This document shows, piece after piece, positions 9,176 to 18,240 of a stretch of DNA of 64,000 nt. Source of the stretch: Pseudomonas putida (GTDB lineage: Bacteria; Pseudomonadota; Gammaproteobacteria; Pseudomonadales; Pseudomonadaceae); NCBI RefSeq assembly GCF_005080685.1, contig NZ_CP039371.1:4588001-4652000 (forward strand), read 5' to 3'. A model generated the notes under the pieces. That model was given only the letters and a program-made list of their open reading frames with translations, made no database searches and was not told the DNA's origin. Each line of letters starts with the position of its first letter. Position 1 is the first letter of the stretch. Position numbers and translations under genes: made by a program.

Positions 9176-9851
9176 CCTGCTCCCCCTGCTCGGCTCGGCA
9201 CTGATCCTCGGCCTGCTCGGCGGCGGCCACTGCCTGGGCATGTGCGGCGGCCTGATGAGCGCGCTGACCCTGGCCATCCCACCCGAACAGCGCAGCCGCC
9301 GCCTGCGCCTGCTGCTGGCGTACAACCTGGGCCGCATCCTCAGCTACGCCTGTGCCGGCCTGTTGCTGGGCCTTGCCGGCTGGGCCGTGGCCAGCAGCCC
9401 CGCGGCAATGGCATTGCGGATAGTGGCGGCGCTACTGCTGATCGCCATGGGCCTGTACCTGGCAGGCTGGTGGAGCGGGCTGACCCGTATCGAGGCATTG
9501 GGCAAGGGGCTGTGGCGACACATCCAACCGGTGGCCACGCGCCTGCTGCCGGTGTCCAGCATGCCCCGGGCACTGCTGCTGGGCGCACTGTGGGGCTGGC
9601 TGCCCTGCGGGCTGGTGTACAGCACGTTGCTCTGGGCCGCCAGCCAGGGCAATGCGGGGCATGCTGCGGCCCTGATGCTGGCCTTCGGCCTGGGCACCTG
9701 GCCGGTGCTGCTGGCCACGGGGCTGGCGGCAGAACGGGTGAGCACGCTGTTGCGCCGGCGCAGCGTGCGGGTAGCCGGCGGGATGCTGGTGATCCTGTTC
9801 GGCCTCTGGACCCTGCCTGGGCCGCATCAGCATTGGTTGATGGGACACTGA
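9168..9851 (+). CDS. Sulfite exporter TauE/SafE family (DsbD-like) membrane protein
   Basis: The product is 227 residues with about six membrane segments. It begins with a glycine-rich hairpin GLLGGGHCLGMCGGLMSAL that carries the paired cysteines typical of the CcdA/SafE-like cytochrome biogenesis proteins found in pseudomonad cco loci. A second half repeats the pattern (WGWLPCGLVYSTLLWA). The start is GTG at 9168, overlapping ccoS by eight bases, so it is part of the ccoIS transcript. A role in copper or thiol transfer for oxidase assembly is likely from family and context, not proven. Confidence 0.88.
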   Translation: MPDLLPLLGSALILGLLGGGHCLGMCGGLMSALTLAIPPEQRSRRLRLLLAYNLGRILSYACAGLLLGLAGWAVASSPAAMALRIVAALLLIAMGLYLAGWWSGLTRIEALGKGLWRHIQPVATRLLPVSSMPRALLLGALWGWLPCGLVYSTLLWAASQGNAGHAAALMLAFGLGTWPVLLATGLAAERVSTLLRRRSVRVAGGMLVILFGLWTLPGPHQHWLMGH

Positions 9852-9879
9852 TGGAGGCCGCCCGACCCGCCGTTAGCCC

Positions 9880-9893
9880 TTGATACAAGTCAA
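9880..9893 (+). promoter_or_regulatory. Anr/FNR box upstream of hemN
   Basis: TTGAT-ACAA-GTCAA matches the Anr consensus at every fixed position. It lies 62 bases before the hemN ATG, a spacing suited to activation. In P. aeruginosa hemN is a known Anr target. Confidence 0.85.
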
Positions 9894-9955
9894 CACGGCC
9901 TGTCACCGCCAGCCCTAGACTCCGGACACAGCATCTCTTTCCGGGGACCGCCACC

Positions 9956-11338
9956 ATGCTCGACGACCTACGTTGGGATGCCGACCTGATTCGTCGATAC
10001 GATTCGGCCGGCCCACGCTACACCTCATATCCGACCGCCGTGCAGTTGCACAGCCAGGTGGGCTCGTTCGACCTGCTCCACGCCCTGCGCGAGAGCCGCC
10101 GAGCGGTGCGCCCCCTGTCGCTGTACCTGCACGTGCCGTTCTGCGCCAACATCTGCTACTACTGCGCCTGCAACAAGGTCATCACCAAGGACCGAGGCCG
10201 TGCCGCGCCCTACCTGCAGCGTCTGGAGCAGGAGATCCAGATGATCGCCTGCCACCTCGATCCGCTCCAACGCGTCGAACAACTGCACTTCGGCGGCGGT
10301 ACGCCGACATTCCTCAGCCACGCCGAGCTGCGCCAACTGATGGCGAGCCTGCGCCGCCACTTCAACCTGCTGGATGACGACTCGGGCGACTATGGTATCG
10401 AGCTCGACCCGCGCGAGGCCGACTGGCCCACCATGGGCCTGCTCCGCGAACTGGGATTCAACCGCGTCAGCCTGGGCGTGCAGGACCTCGACCCGGCGGT
10501 ACAGCGCGCGGTCAACCGCCTGCAAAGCCTGGAGCAAACCCGCACGCTGATCGAAGCGGCGCGTACCCTGCAGTACCGCTCGGTGAACCTCGACCTGATC
10601 TATGGCCTGCCGAAGCAGACCGTGGAAGGCTTCGCACGCACTGTCGACGAGGTGATCCGCCTGCAACCCGACCGTCTGTCGGTTTTCAACTATGCGCACC
10701 TGCCCGAGCGCTTCATGCCGCAACGGCGCATCGACAGCAATGACCTGCCAGCACCGGCGGCCAAGCTGGAGATGCTGCACAACACCATCGAGCAGCTCAC
10801 CGCCGCCGGCTACCGCTACATCGGCATGGACCACTTCGCCCTACCCGACGACGAATTGGCCGTGGCCCAGGAGGAAGGCACCCTGCAGCGCAATTTCCAG
10901 GGCTACACCACCCATGGCCACTGCGACCTGATCGGCCTGGGCGTCTCGGCAATCAGCCAGATCGGCGACCTGTACTGCCAGAACAGCAGCGACCTCAACA
11001 CCTACCAGGAAGCGCTCGCCAACGGCCAACTGGCCACCCAGCGCGGCCTGCTGTGCAACGACGACGACCGCCTGCGGCGCGCGGTGATCCAGCAGTTGAT
11101 CTGCCACTTCGAGCTGGATTTCGAGCCCATCGAGCAGGCCTTCAACGTCGATTTTCGCGGTTACTTCAGCGAGTTGTGGCCGCAACTGCAAAGCATGCAG
11201 CGTGACGGCCTGATCAACCTCGATGCCCAGGGCATCCGCATTCTGCCGGCCGGCCGCCTGCTGGCCCGCTCGGTGTGCATGCTGTTCGACGCCTACCTGG
11301 CCCTACAGAACCGCCAGCGCTTTTCGCGGGTGATCTGA
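9956..11338 (+). CDS. hemN: Oxygen-independent coproporphyrinogen III oxidase HemN
   Basis: HemN is a cytosolic radical SAM enzyme that converts coproporphyrinogen III to protoporphyrinogen IX without oxygen, supplying haem for anaerobic and microaerobic growth. The product is 460 residues, the family length. The [4Fe-4S]/SAM site is C63-x3-C67-x2-C70 (CANICYYC), with the HFGGGTPTF motif after it and the C-terminal HemN domain beyond. A perfect Anr box lies upstream at 9880. It stands between the oxidase assembly genes and anr, the regulator it probably depends on. Confidence 0.97.
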   Translation: MLDDLRWDADLIRRYDSAGPRYTSYPTAVQLHSQVGSFDLLHALRESRRAVRPLSLYLHVPFCANICYYCACNKVITKDRGRAAPYLQRLEQEIQMIACHLDPLQRVEQLHFGGGTPTFLSHAELRQLMASLRRHFNLLDDDSGDYGIELDPREADWPTMGLLRELGFNRVSLGVQDLDPAVQRAVNRLQSLEQTRTLIEAARTLQYRSVNLDLIYGLPKQTVEGFARTVDEVIRLQPDRLSVFNYAHLPERFMPQRRIDSNDLPAPAAKLEMLHNTIEQLTAAGYRYIGMDHFALPDDELAVAQEEGTLQRNFQGYTTHGHCDLIGLGVSAISQIGDLYCQNSSDLNTYQEALANGQLATQRGLLCNDDDRLRRAVIQQLICHFELDFEPIEQAFNVDFRGYFSELWPQLQSMQRDGLINLDAQGIRILPAGRLLARSVCMLFDAYLALQNRQRFSRVI

Positions 11339-11522
11339 GACCGAGACGAATAACCACATGGACAATACGCCTTGTCAGGCACACTATGGGCAGGCAAACC
11401 GCTTCGGCGAGACACCCGCCGGGGCACGGCCAGGCCGCGGCACAATCGCGCAAGCTGGCCTCTGACCCTTGCCGTAGGTTACCCTTACGGCCTATGTGTG
11501 TTTTTCACAAGGATCGATTCAA

Positions 11523-12257
11523 ATGTCTGAGCCAGTCAAACTGCGCGCACACAACCAGGCCCACTGCAAGGATTGCAGCCTGGCTCCACTGTGCCTGCCT
11601 CTTTCGCTCAATCTGGAAGACATGGATGCACTGGATGAGATCGTCAAACGCGGACGACCGCTGAAAAAAGGCGAGTTCCTGTTCCGCCAGGGCGACAATT
11701 TCGGCTCGGTCTACGCCGTACGCTCCGGCGCCCTGAAGACCTTCAGCCTGAGCGACAGCGGCGAAGAGCAAATCACCGGCTTCCACCTGCCCAGCGAGCT
11801 GGTCGGGTTGTCGGGCATGGATACCGAGGCCTACCCGGTATCGGCCCAGGCCCAGGAAACCACGTCGGTCTGCGAAATCCCCTTCGAGCGCCTCGACGAA
11901 CTCTCGGTCCAACTGCCACAACTGCGTCGTCAGCTGATGCGAGTGATGAGCCGCGAGATCCGCGACGACCAGCAGATGATGCTGCTGTTGTCGAAAAAAA
12001 CCGCCGACGAACGGATCGCCACCTTCCTGGTCAACCTCTCGGCGCGCTTCCGCGCTCGTGGCTACTCGGCCAACCAGTTCCGCTTGAGCATGTCGCGTAA
12101 CGAGATCGGCAACTACCTGGGCCTGGCGGTGGAAACCGTGTCGCGGGTGTTCACCCGCTTCCAGCAAAACGGCCTGATCAGTGCCGAAGGCAAGGAAGTG
12201 CATATCCTCGACCCGATCCAGCTGTGCGCGCTGGCCGGTGGCGCGATGGACGCCTGA
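11523..12257 (+). CDS. anr: Anr, FNR-type oxygen-sensing transcriptional regulator
   Basis: Anr is the CRP/FNR-family activator of low-oxygen genes. The product is 244 residues. Cysteines at 15, 18, 24 and 117 correspond to the four ligands of the oxygen-sensitive [4Fe-4S] cluster of FNR. A cyclic-nucleotide-like beta barrel is followed by a helix-turn-helix with VETVSR, the FNR-type recognition helix that reads TTGAT half-sites. The start at 11523 ([15 protein letters not shown]) gives the normal length; an ATG at 11496 adds nine residues outside the family pattern. It stands downstream of hemN with a separate 184-bp leader. Confidence 0.97.
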   Translation: MSEPVKLRAHNQAHCKDCSLAPLCLPLSLNLEDMDALDEIVKRGRPLKKGEFLFRQGDNFGSVYAVRSGALKTFSLSDSGEEQITGFHLPSELVGLSGMDTEAYPVSAQAQETTSVCEIPFERLDELSVQLPQLRRQLMRVMSREIRDDQQMMLLLSKKTADERIATFLVNLSARFRARGYSANQFRLSMSRNEIGNYLGLAVETVSRVFTRFQQNGLISAEGKEVHILDPIQLCALAGGAMDA

Positions 12258-12311
12258 GTCCGCCGGGACAGGGTATACTGGCGCATTCGTTTTTCCAGGA
12301 TACCCGCGACA

Positions 12312-12860
12312 ATGCACAGCGACGCCTTCGACCTCAAAGCCCTCATCCGCCCGGTAGTGGACTTCCCCAAGCCGGGCGTGATCTTCCGCGACATCACCCC
12401 GCTGTTCCAATCGCCGCGTGGGCTGCGCTATGTGGCCGACCAGTTCATCGAGCGCTATGTCGAAGCCGAGTTCAGCCACATCGGCGCCATGGATGCACGG
12501 GGCTTTCTGATCGGCTCGATCATCGCCCACCAGTTGAACAAGCCGCTCATCCTGTTCCGCAAACAGGGCAAGCTGCCTGCCGACGTACTCTCGGAAGGCT
12601 ATCAGACCGAATACGGCGAGGCGTTTCTGGAAGTGCATGCCGACAGCCTGTGCGAAGGCGACTCGGTGCTGATCTTCGATGACCTGATCGCCACCGGCGG
12701 GACCTTGCTGGCCGCGGTCAACCTGGTGCGCCGCACCGGGGCGCAGGTGTTCGAAGCGGCGGCGATCATCGACCTGCCCGAGCTGGAAGGCTCGCGCCGG
12801 CTGCAGGCGACTGGGGTGCCGACCTTCTGCCTGACCGAGTTTTCCCTGAGCGAATACTGA
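12312..12860 (+). CDS. apt: Adenine phosphoribosyltransferase
   Basis: Apt salvages adenine to AMP using PRPP in the cytosol. The product is 182 residues. The PRPP-binding loop [16 protein letters not shown] is present, with FRDITPLF near the N-terminus typical of Apt. A TATACT hexamer (12274-12279) in the 54-bp space after anr could be its -10 element. The gene is intact and of normal length. Confidence 0.96.
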   Translation: MHSDAFDLKALIRPVVDFPKPGVIFRDITPLFQSPRGLRYVADQFIERYVEAEFSHIGAMDARGFLIGSIIAHQLNKPLILFRKQGKLPADVLSEGYQTEYGEAFLEVHADSLCEGDSVLIFDDLIATGGTLLAAVNLVRRTGAQVFEAAAIIDLPELEGSRRLQATGVPTFCLTEFSLSEY

Positions 12861-12885
12861 GTCGCTGCGGGGCTGCCCTGCAGCC

Positions 12886-12973
12886 CATTCGCGGGCAAGC
12901 CCGCTCCCACAGGTACTGCGTAATGATTGAAAGCTGCGCAAGACCGGTGGGAGCGGGCTTGCCCGCGAATGGG
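12886..12973. repeat. REP pair, GCGGGCTTGCCCGCGAA family
   Basis: CATTCGCGGGCAAGCCCGCT and its inverse lie 33 bases apart, between the convergent apt and recR genes. They can form a long hairpin and may serve as a bidirectional terminator. Confidence 0.85.
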
Positions 12974-12990
12974 CCGCAGCGGCTCCAACA

Positions 12991-13593
12991 TTACAACGCG
13001 ATCGGCTTGCGCCCGGCAAAGGCATGCGCCAGCGTACCACCGTCGACCAGCTCCAGTTCGCCGCCCAGCGGCACACCATGGGCGATACGCGAGGCCACCA
13101 GGCCCTTCTCGGCCAGCAACTGGGCAATGTAATGCGCAGTGGCCTCCCCCTCCACCGTCGGGTTGGTAGCCAGAATCACTTCGGTGAAGGTGCCCTGCTC
13201 CTCGATCCGCGCCATCAGTTGCGGGATCCCGATCGCATCCGGGCCCAGGCCGTCCAGCGGCGACAGATGCCCCTTGAGCACGAAGTAACGACCGCGATAA
13301 CCGGTCTGTTCCACCGCATACACGTCCATCGGCCCCTCCACCACGCACAGCTGGCTGTCGTCGCGACGCACGTCGGCGCACTGCGGGCACAGCTCCTGCT
13401 CGGTCAGGGTCCGGCACTGGCGACAGTGGCCCACCCCTTCCATGGCTTGGCTCAAGGCCTGGGCCAGGCGCAGGCCGCCGCTGCGGTCACGCTCGAGCAG
13501 CTGCAAGGCCATGCGCTGGGCGGTTTTCTGGCCGACGCCCGGAAGGGTGCGCAGGGCGTCGATCAGCTGGCGGATGAGGGGGCTGAAGCTCAT
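12991..13593 (-). CDS. recR: Recombination mediator protein RecR
   Basis: RecR works with RecF and RecO to load RecA on gapped DNA. The product is 200 residues. It has a helix-hairpin-helix ([20 protein letters not shown]), a C4 zinc finger ([16 protein letters not shown]) and a Toprim domain. The start at 13593 ([10 protein letters not shown]) gives the family length; upstream in-frame codons are rejected. In most gammaproteobacteria recR follows ybaB directly; here about 4 kb of unrelated genes lie between them, and a sigma70-like promoter lies 32 bases upstream of the start. Confidence 0.97.
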   Translation of the reverse strand: MSFSPLIRQLIDALRTLPGVGQKTAQRMALQLLERDRSGGLRLAQALSQAMEGVGHCRQCRTLTEQELCPQCADVRRDDSQLCVVEGPMDVYAVEQTGYRGRYFVLKGHLSPLDGLGPDAIGIPQLMARIEEQGTFTEVILATNPTVEGEATAHYIAQLLAEKGLVASRIAHGVPLGGELELVDGGTLAHAFAGRKPIAL

Positions 13594-13624
13594 GGGGAAG
13601 GCCTGACATATCAATGAGAGCCGG

Positions 13625-13653
13625 TTTATACCGGCGTGGGCGGGCAGCGTCAA
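13625..13653 (-). promoter_or_regulatory. Sigma70-like promoter of recR
   Basis: On the minus strand TTGACG (13653-13648) and TATAAA (13630-13625) are separated by exactly 17 bases. This gives recR its own promoter, in keeping with its separation from dnaX-ybaB. Confidence 0.75.
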
Positions 13654-13774
13654 ATCTCCCACTTCATAGCCGGAAACCACCGACCCGTCGAGACTGTTGA
13701 CCCACTCGCTCCGGCAACCGTTCCTTGTCAAGCAGGCGTCGCCGCGGGCGGTTGTCCATGGCGACGCCCAGGCA

Positions 13775-15082
13775 TCACCAGATCGGCAAGGAGTAGCTGA
13801 CGGTCAGGCGGTTGTGATCGGCATCACCGCCCACTTCGCTGCGCAGCATGGAGTTGCGCCAGGCGAAGCCGAGGTTCTTCAGCGGCCCGCCCTGGATGAC
13901 ATAGCTCAGCACCAGGTCACGCTCCCACTCCTTGGCATCCGCTGCCCCGGCGACCTTGATCTGGTCACCCTTGAGGTAGGCCAGGTTGAGGTTGAGCCCA
14001 GGCACGCCCACGGCAGCGAAGTCGTACACGTACTGGCCCAGCACGGTGCGCTCGCCAGCATAGTTGAAGCTGGCGGTCAGGCGGTCGGTGATCAGGTACA
14101 GGGTGGTGCCGCCAGCCCCTTCGCCGGGCAGGCTGCCCTGATTGAGCTGGACGAAGTTGCTGCCATCGGAAACCTCCTGGTAGCCCAGGCTGAAGGCATG
14201 CCCACCGACGCCATAGGTGAACATGGCGCTCCAGGTGTTGTTGTCGATCTCGCCATCGCCACCACGGGTATAACCCGAGGTGCGATAGCCGGCCTTGCCG
14301 CTGGCGTTGGCCCCATCGCTGCCGGTGCGGAAGTAGCGCAAGTCGGACTTGAGCACCTGTCCTGGCGCCAGCGGCAGGCTGTGCAGCAAGCCGAAGAAGT
14401 TCTGCTTGTAGTAATCCTCGAGGTTGGCGTAGTAGTACTGCAGGGTCAGGTCCTTGATCCCCTTGTAGTCGCCGCCGGCGAACAGGAACGTGTTGCTTTG
14501 CGCTTGCCCGCCCGCCACGGCCATGCCGGTGAAGTTGCTCGACATGCGCCCGACCACGTGCTCGATCTGCCCCGCCGTCAAGGTCAGACCGTCGATGTCG
14601 TTGGAGGTGATGATGCCGCCCTCGAACAGCTGCGGTAGCAAGCGTGCGTCGTTGCTGGTGAGGATTGGCAACTTGGGCTGCAGGATGCCGTAGCGGGCCT
14701 CGGTCTTGGCGACCTTCAGCTTGCCCGTCAGCCCTCCCCGGCTGAACGCGTCGGCGGCTTCGGCGCGCCCTTTGCTGTCGGTATTCTCGGGAAATACCGA
14801 ACCCTGCCCCGGGGCATCGAGCTTGACCCCCACGGTTGCGATCGCGTCGACCCCCACGCCGATCGTGCCGGGCGTGTAGCCCGACTGAACGTTGAGCACG
14901 AATGCCTGCCCCCATTCGCGCACGCTGTCCTTGTCGACGTCGCGGTAGTCGTGGTTGTAGTAGAAGTTGCGCAGGTCGAGCCTGGCGCTGCTGTCCTCGA
15001 TGAAGCCCGTGGCCTGCGCCATCTGGGCCTGTGTTGCCAGCGCGGTGCTCCCCACAGCCATCGCCAGTAACGTTTTTCTCAT
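13775..15082 (-). CDS. OprD-family outer membrane porin
   Basis: The product is 435 residues with a signal peptide ([20 protein letters not shown]) and the OprD pattern beginning [20 protein letters not shown], with many short alternating beta strands and a C-terminal aromatic residue (SYSLPIW). OprD-type channels take up small specific substrates such as amino acids or aromatic acids. The start at 15082 is chosen for the signal peptide. It lies 184 bases after an MHS-family transporter on the same strand, so the two probably form an uptake pair for the same unknown compound. It lies inside the insertion that separates recR from ybaB. Confidence 0.9.
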   Translation of the reverse strand: MRKTLLAMAVGSTALATQAQMAQATGFIEDSSARLDLRNFYYNHDYRDVDKDSVREWGQAFVLNVQSGYTPGTIGVGVDAIATVGVKLDAPGQGSVFPENTDSKGRAEAADAFSRGGLTGKLKVAKTEARYGILQPKLPILTSNDARLLPQLFEGGIITSNDIDGLTLTAGQIEHVVGRMSSNFTGMAVAGGQAQSNTFLFAGGDYKGIKDLTLQYYYANLEDYYKQNFFGLLHSLPLAPGQVLKSDLRYFRTGSDGANASGKAGYRTSGYTRGGDGEIDNNTWSAMFTYGVGGHAFSLGYQEVSDGSNFVQLNQGSLPGEGAGGTTLYLITDRLTASFNYAGERTVLGQYVYDFAAVGVPGLNLNLAYLKGDQIKVAGAADAKEWERDLVLSYVIQGGPLKNLGFAWRNSMLRSEVGGDADHNRLTVSYSLPIW

Positions 15083-15266
15083 TGCTCTCGTCTCCCAAGT
15101 GTTGCTGTTATGGTTATTGCACTCGAATCCAGGACGAACGCTTCCCCAGGCGAGGCGTATGCCACCCGTACGAAGCGGTTGTTGTGAAACGGTTGATGTG
15201 AAGCGGATAGCTTGAAGCGAACAGCAGATGGCAATCGGGGCCTGATCAGGCCCCGATGCGCTCAAC

Positions 15267-16595
15267 TCATTGCGACTTGACGGCGCCGCGTACCACCGCG
15301 CCCTGCTCGCCCGTCTTGGGCGAGCGCACGGCCAGTACGGCGATCAACGAAATCAGCACGGTGCCTAGCAAGTACATGGCAACCGGCTGCCAGCTGCCGT
15401 TGTAACGGCTGAGCAGGAAGGTGGCGATCAGCGGCGCGGTGCCGCCAGCCAATGCAGCCCCCAGTTGGTAACCCAGGGTGATGCCGGTGTAGCGCACGCG
15501 GGTGGAGAAGATCTCCGAACTCATGGTGCCGAGCACTGCGGTGACCGGTGCCCAGAGCACGCCGAAGGCGATCACCGTGGCCAGCAGCAGCCCCCAGCTG
15601 GTACGGGTATCGAGCAGCATGAAATACGGCACGACGAACGCTGCGATGGCCAGGATGCCGACGATGTAAACGGTCTTGCGCCCAACCTTGTCCGACAGCC
15701 ACCCCATCAGCGGGATCATCAGCGAAGCGACCGCCGCGCCGACCATCACGGCATTCAGGGTGCTGACCTTGTCGTAGCCCAGGGTGCTCACCGCGTAGCT
15801 GACGACGAAGGTGGAGAAGATATAGAACGGCGCCGTCTCGACCACTTTCAGGCCCGCGGCGATCAACACTTCGCGCCAGTGGTCGCGCAGCGTCTCGACC
15901 AGCGGCATCTTGGCGACGTTGCCGGTTTCCTTGGCTTTCTTGAAGTCCGGGGTTTCGTCCAGACCATGGCGGATCCACAGGCCGAGGAATACCAGGCCGG
16001 CACTGAGCAAGAACGGCACACGCCAGCCCCAGCTCATGAACTGCTCGTCGGGCAGCAGGGCCATCAGGCTCACCGCCATGGTCGCCAGCAGCATGCCGAG
16101 GGTCACACCGACCTGCGGCACGCTGCCGAACAGGCCCTTGCGTTTGGCCGGGGCATATTCGTAGGCCAGCAGTAGCGCGCCACCCCACTCGCCACCGATG
16201 CCCAGCCCCTGGATCACCCGCAGGGTGATCAGCAGCACCGGCGCCCACACACCAATGTGCTCGTAGGTCGGCAAGCAGCCGATGAGCACGGTTGCACCCC
16301 CCATCAGCGACAAGGTGATGACCAGGGTTTTCTTGCGCCCGATGCGGTCACCGATATGGGCGAACAGCACCCCGCCGATTGGCCGCACGAAGAAAGTCAG
16401 GGAGAACGACAGGTAGGCCAGCAGCAGGCCGACAACCGGGTCGAACGTGGGGAAGAACAGCTTGTTGAATACCAAGGCGGCGGCGGTGCCGTAGAGGAAA
16501 TAGTCGAACCATTCGATCGAGCTGCCGGTAAGGCTGGCGACCAAGGCTCGGCCACGCCCCTGGTTTGCAGGAGGGGTTGCACTGGACGGCGTCAT
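15267..16595 (-). CDS. MFS transporter, metabolite:H+ symporter (MHS) family
   Basis: The product is 442 residues with about twelve membrane segments. Signatures include SSIEWFDYFLYGTAAAL in the first helix, GDRIGRKKTLV between helices 2 and 3, and GGEWGGALLLAYEYAP in helix 5, which mark the ShiA/ProP/KgtP-like MHS family. These proteins take up organic acids, betaines or related compounds with protons. The start at 16595 (MTPSSATPPANQG) is preceded by GGAGACTC. It is divergent from the ProC-like gene at 16955 and shares with it a regulatory region with repeated GGTTGCACC boxes. Confidence 0.9.
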   Translation of the reverse strand: MTPSSATPPANQGRGRALVASLTGSSIEWFDYFLYGTAAALVFNKLFFPTFDPVVGLLLAYLSFSLTFFVRPIGGVLFAHIGDRIGRKKTLVITLSLMGGATVLIGCLPTYEHIGVWAPVLLITLRVIQGLGIGGEWGGALLLAYEYAPAKRKGLFGSVPQVGVTLGMLLATMAVSLMALLPDEQFMSWGWRVPFLLSAGLVFLGLWIRHGLDETPDFKKAKETGNVAKMPLVETLRDHWREVLIAAGLKVVETAPFYIFSTFVVSYAVSTLGYDKVSTLNAVMVGAAVASLMIPLMGWLSDKVGRKTVYIVGILAIAAFVVPYFMLLDTRTSWGLLLATVIAFGVLWAPVTAVLGTMSSEIFSTRVRYTGITLGYQLGAALAGGTAPLIATFLLSRYNGSWQPVAMYLLGTVLISLIAVLAVRSPKTGEQGAVVRGAVKSQ

Positions 16596-16654
16596 TCGAG
16601 TCTCCGTTTTTTTGATGTTATGTCGGCGAGCACAGGGTGAATTGGCGCAAAAGA

Positions 16655-16918
16655 GCAACCGGGTTGCACCGTGTCGAGCGGATCTTATTCAAGTTTCAAA
16701 AAAAGGTGCAACCTAGATTAAACGATTAATCTTCAAATATTTTCAAAATAGCCTGAAATTGCCCTGTTTCGATTCATATACAAGACAGAAAACCCTGGCA
16801 TCACCAAAATGGTGCGGCGTGACCAACTAGTCATTTAATTGCTTAACGGTTTCAGCGAACGCCCCATCGTTTTATAAGTTGCCCCTGGTTGCACCTTCCC
16901 CGAAAAAGCCCTTAATCT
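16655..16918. promoter_or_regulatory. Divergent promoter region with repeated GGTTGCACC and TTAATCT boxes
   Basis: This AT-rich 359-bp space separates the transporter and ProC-like genes. GGTTGCACC occurs at 16662-16670 and 16887-16895, and inverted at 16705-16713. The first is part of the palindrome GCAACC-G-GGTTGC (16655-16667). AGATTAA-ACGA-TTAATCT (16715-16732) is a perfect inverted repeat, and TTAATCT recurs at 16912-16918. On each side an 11-base GGTTGCACCTT lies facing inward. These look like operators of a regulator not encoded nearby. Confidence 0.6.
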
Positions 16919-16954
16919 AAAAAGCGACACAACAACAAACACACCGAGGCAGCA

Positions 16955-17749
16955 ATGAACGTGCTTTTTATTGGTTATGGGCGCATGGGAGGCGCACTAG
17001 GCGACGCCTGGCTGCGCGGCGGGCTGGTCAGCCACTTGAATATCGTCGACCCCGGCCTCACGCCAGACCCTGAGCAACGCCGCTACGCCCACCTGGAAGA
17101 GGTGCCGGCCGAGCGGGCCTTCGACCTGATCGTCCTGGCGGTGAAGCCCGCCTACGCCAGCGCCGCCCTGGCCGGCCTGAACGACCGGCAATGCAGCCAG
17201 GCCGTCGTGGTCTCCGTGGCAGCAGGGGTTACAGAGCGCACCTTGAGCAATGCCGTCGGCCAGCGCAGCCCGGTGGTGCGGGCCATGCCTAATACTCCCG
17301 TCCTGGTCGGCGCAGGGTGCACCGGGCTGTACGCCAGCGAGCGACTGGACACAGCGCGCAGGGCCATCATCAGCGGTTTGTTCGAAGCGGTGGGCAGCGC
17401 CTATTGGGTCGCCGAGGAAGGGTTGCTGGATGCCGTCACCGCCATCAGCGGCAGCGGACCAGCCTACTATCACCTGTTCAGCGAGGCACTGGCAGAAGCC
17501 GGTATCAAGCTGGGCCTGGATCCGCAACTGGCGCGCGACCTGGCGGCACAAACAGCGTTCGGCGCAGCAACGTTGCAACATCAACCGCATGCCAATTTCA
17601 CCGACTTGCGGATTGCGGTAACTTCACCAAACGGGACCACTGCAGCCGCAATCGATGTTTTCGAAACTCAAGCGAAACTTCGTGAACTGGTTGAAGCGGC
17701 AACTTACGCAGCCCATCGACGCTCGGTCGAACTCTCGAATGAAAGCTGA
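16955..17749 (+). CDS. Pyrroline-5-carboxylate reductase family protein (ProC-like)
   Basis: The product is 264 residues and has the ProC fold: an N-terminal NAD(P)-binding motif (IGYGRMGGAL, residues 6-15), then the dimerisation domain with AISGSGPAYYHLFSEALAEA and VTSPNGTT. The second motif differs from the usual VTSPGGTT. ProC reduces pyrroline-5-carboxylate to proline; pseudomonads normally carry proC near the pilus-twitching genes, so this is probably a paralogue acting on a related cyclic imine. It is divergent from an MHS transporter and OprD porin that share its control region, which suggests use of an imported imino compound. The substrate is unknown. Confidence 0.82.
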   Translation: MNVLFIGYGRMGGALGDAWLRGGLVSHLNIVDPGLTPDPEQRRYAHLEEVPAERAFDLIVLAVKPAYASAALAGLNDRQCSQAVVVSVAAGVTERTLSNAVGQRSPVVRAMPNTPVLVGAGCTGLYASERLDTARRAIISGLFEAVGSAYWVAEEGLLDAVTAISGSGPAYYHLFSEALAEAGIKLGLDPQLARDLAAQTAFGAATLQHQPHANFTDLRIAVTSPNGTTAAAIDVFETQAKLRELVEAATYAAHRRSVELSNES

Positions 17750-17790
17750 CACGGTTTATTGATCAAACATTCAAATTAAATAACCGCGCA

Positions 17791-17822
17791 TAAAAAAGCC
17801 GCCACTGGAACCCAGCGGCGGC
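17791..17822 (-). terminator. Terminator of the dnaX-ybaB transcript
   Basis: An 11-bp stem with one mismatch (17798-17808 with 17812-17822, loop AAC) is followed on the minus strand by TTTTTTA. It lies 20 bases after the ybaB stop and is also at the 3' end of the ProC-like gene, so it may serve both strands. Confidence 0.8.
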
Positions 17823-17841
17823 CTTTAACATTGCAAATGCC

Positions 17842-18177
17842 TTAGAACGGCATCTTGAAACCAGGCGGCAGTTGCATGCCGGCGGTCATGCTGCCCATCT
17901 TGTCCTGGCTGTTTTGCTCGACCTTGCGTACCGCGTCGTTGAGGGCGGCGGCGATCAGGTCTTCCAGCACTTCCTTGTCGTCTTCGTCGGTCGACATCAG
18001 GCTCTGGTCGATGCTGACGCGCTTGACGTCGTGGCGACCGGTCATCACCACGCTGACCAGGCCACCACCCGCTTGGCCGGTCACTTCGGCGTTGGCCAGC
18101 TCTTCCTGCATCTTGGCCATCTTTTCCTGCATCTGCTGGGCCTGCTTCATCAGGCCGGCCATGCCACCTTTCATCAT
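17842..18177 (-). CDS. ybaB: YbaB/EbfC family nucleoid-associated protein
   Basis: YbaB/EbfC is a small dimeric DNA-binding protein. The product is 111 residues with the family layout: N-terminal helix [20 protein letters not shown], a beta core, and the C-terminal [11 protein letters not shown]. The start at 18177 has GAGG eight bases upstream; a longer in-frame start at 18231 is rejected. It follows dnaX by 63 bases, as in other gammaproteobacteria, but recR does not follow it here. Confidence 0.95.
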   Translation of the reverse strand: MMKGGMAGLMKQAQQMQEKMAKMQEELANAEVTGQAGGGLVSVVMTGRHDVKRVSIDQSLMSTDEDDKEVLEDLIAAALNDAVRKVEQNSQDKMGSMTAGMQLPPGFKMPF

Positions 18178-18240
18178 GGGGTATACCTCGATTGGGTCAT
18201 TGGGTGCAGCCCGGCAACTGGCCGGGCGCATGGTTATCCG

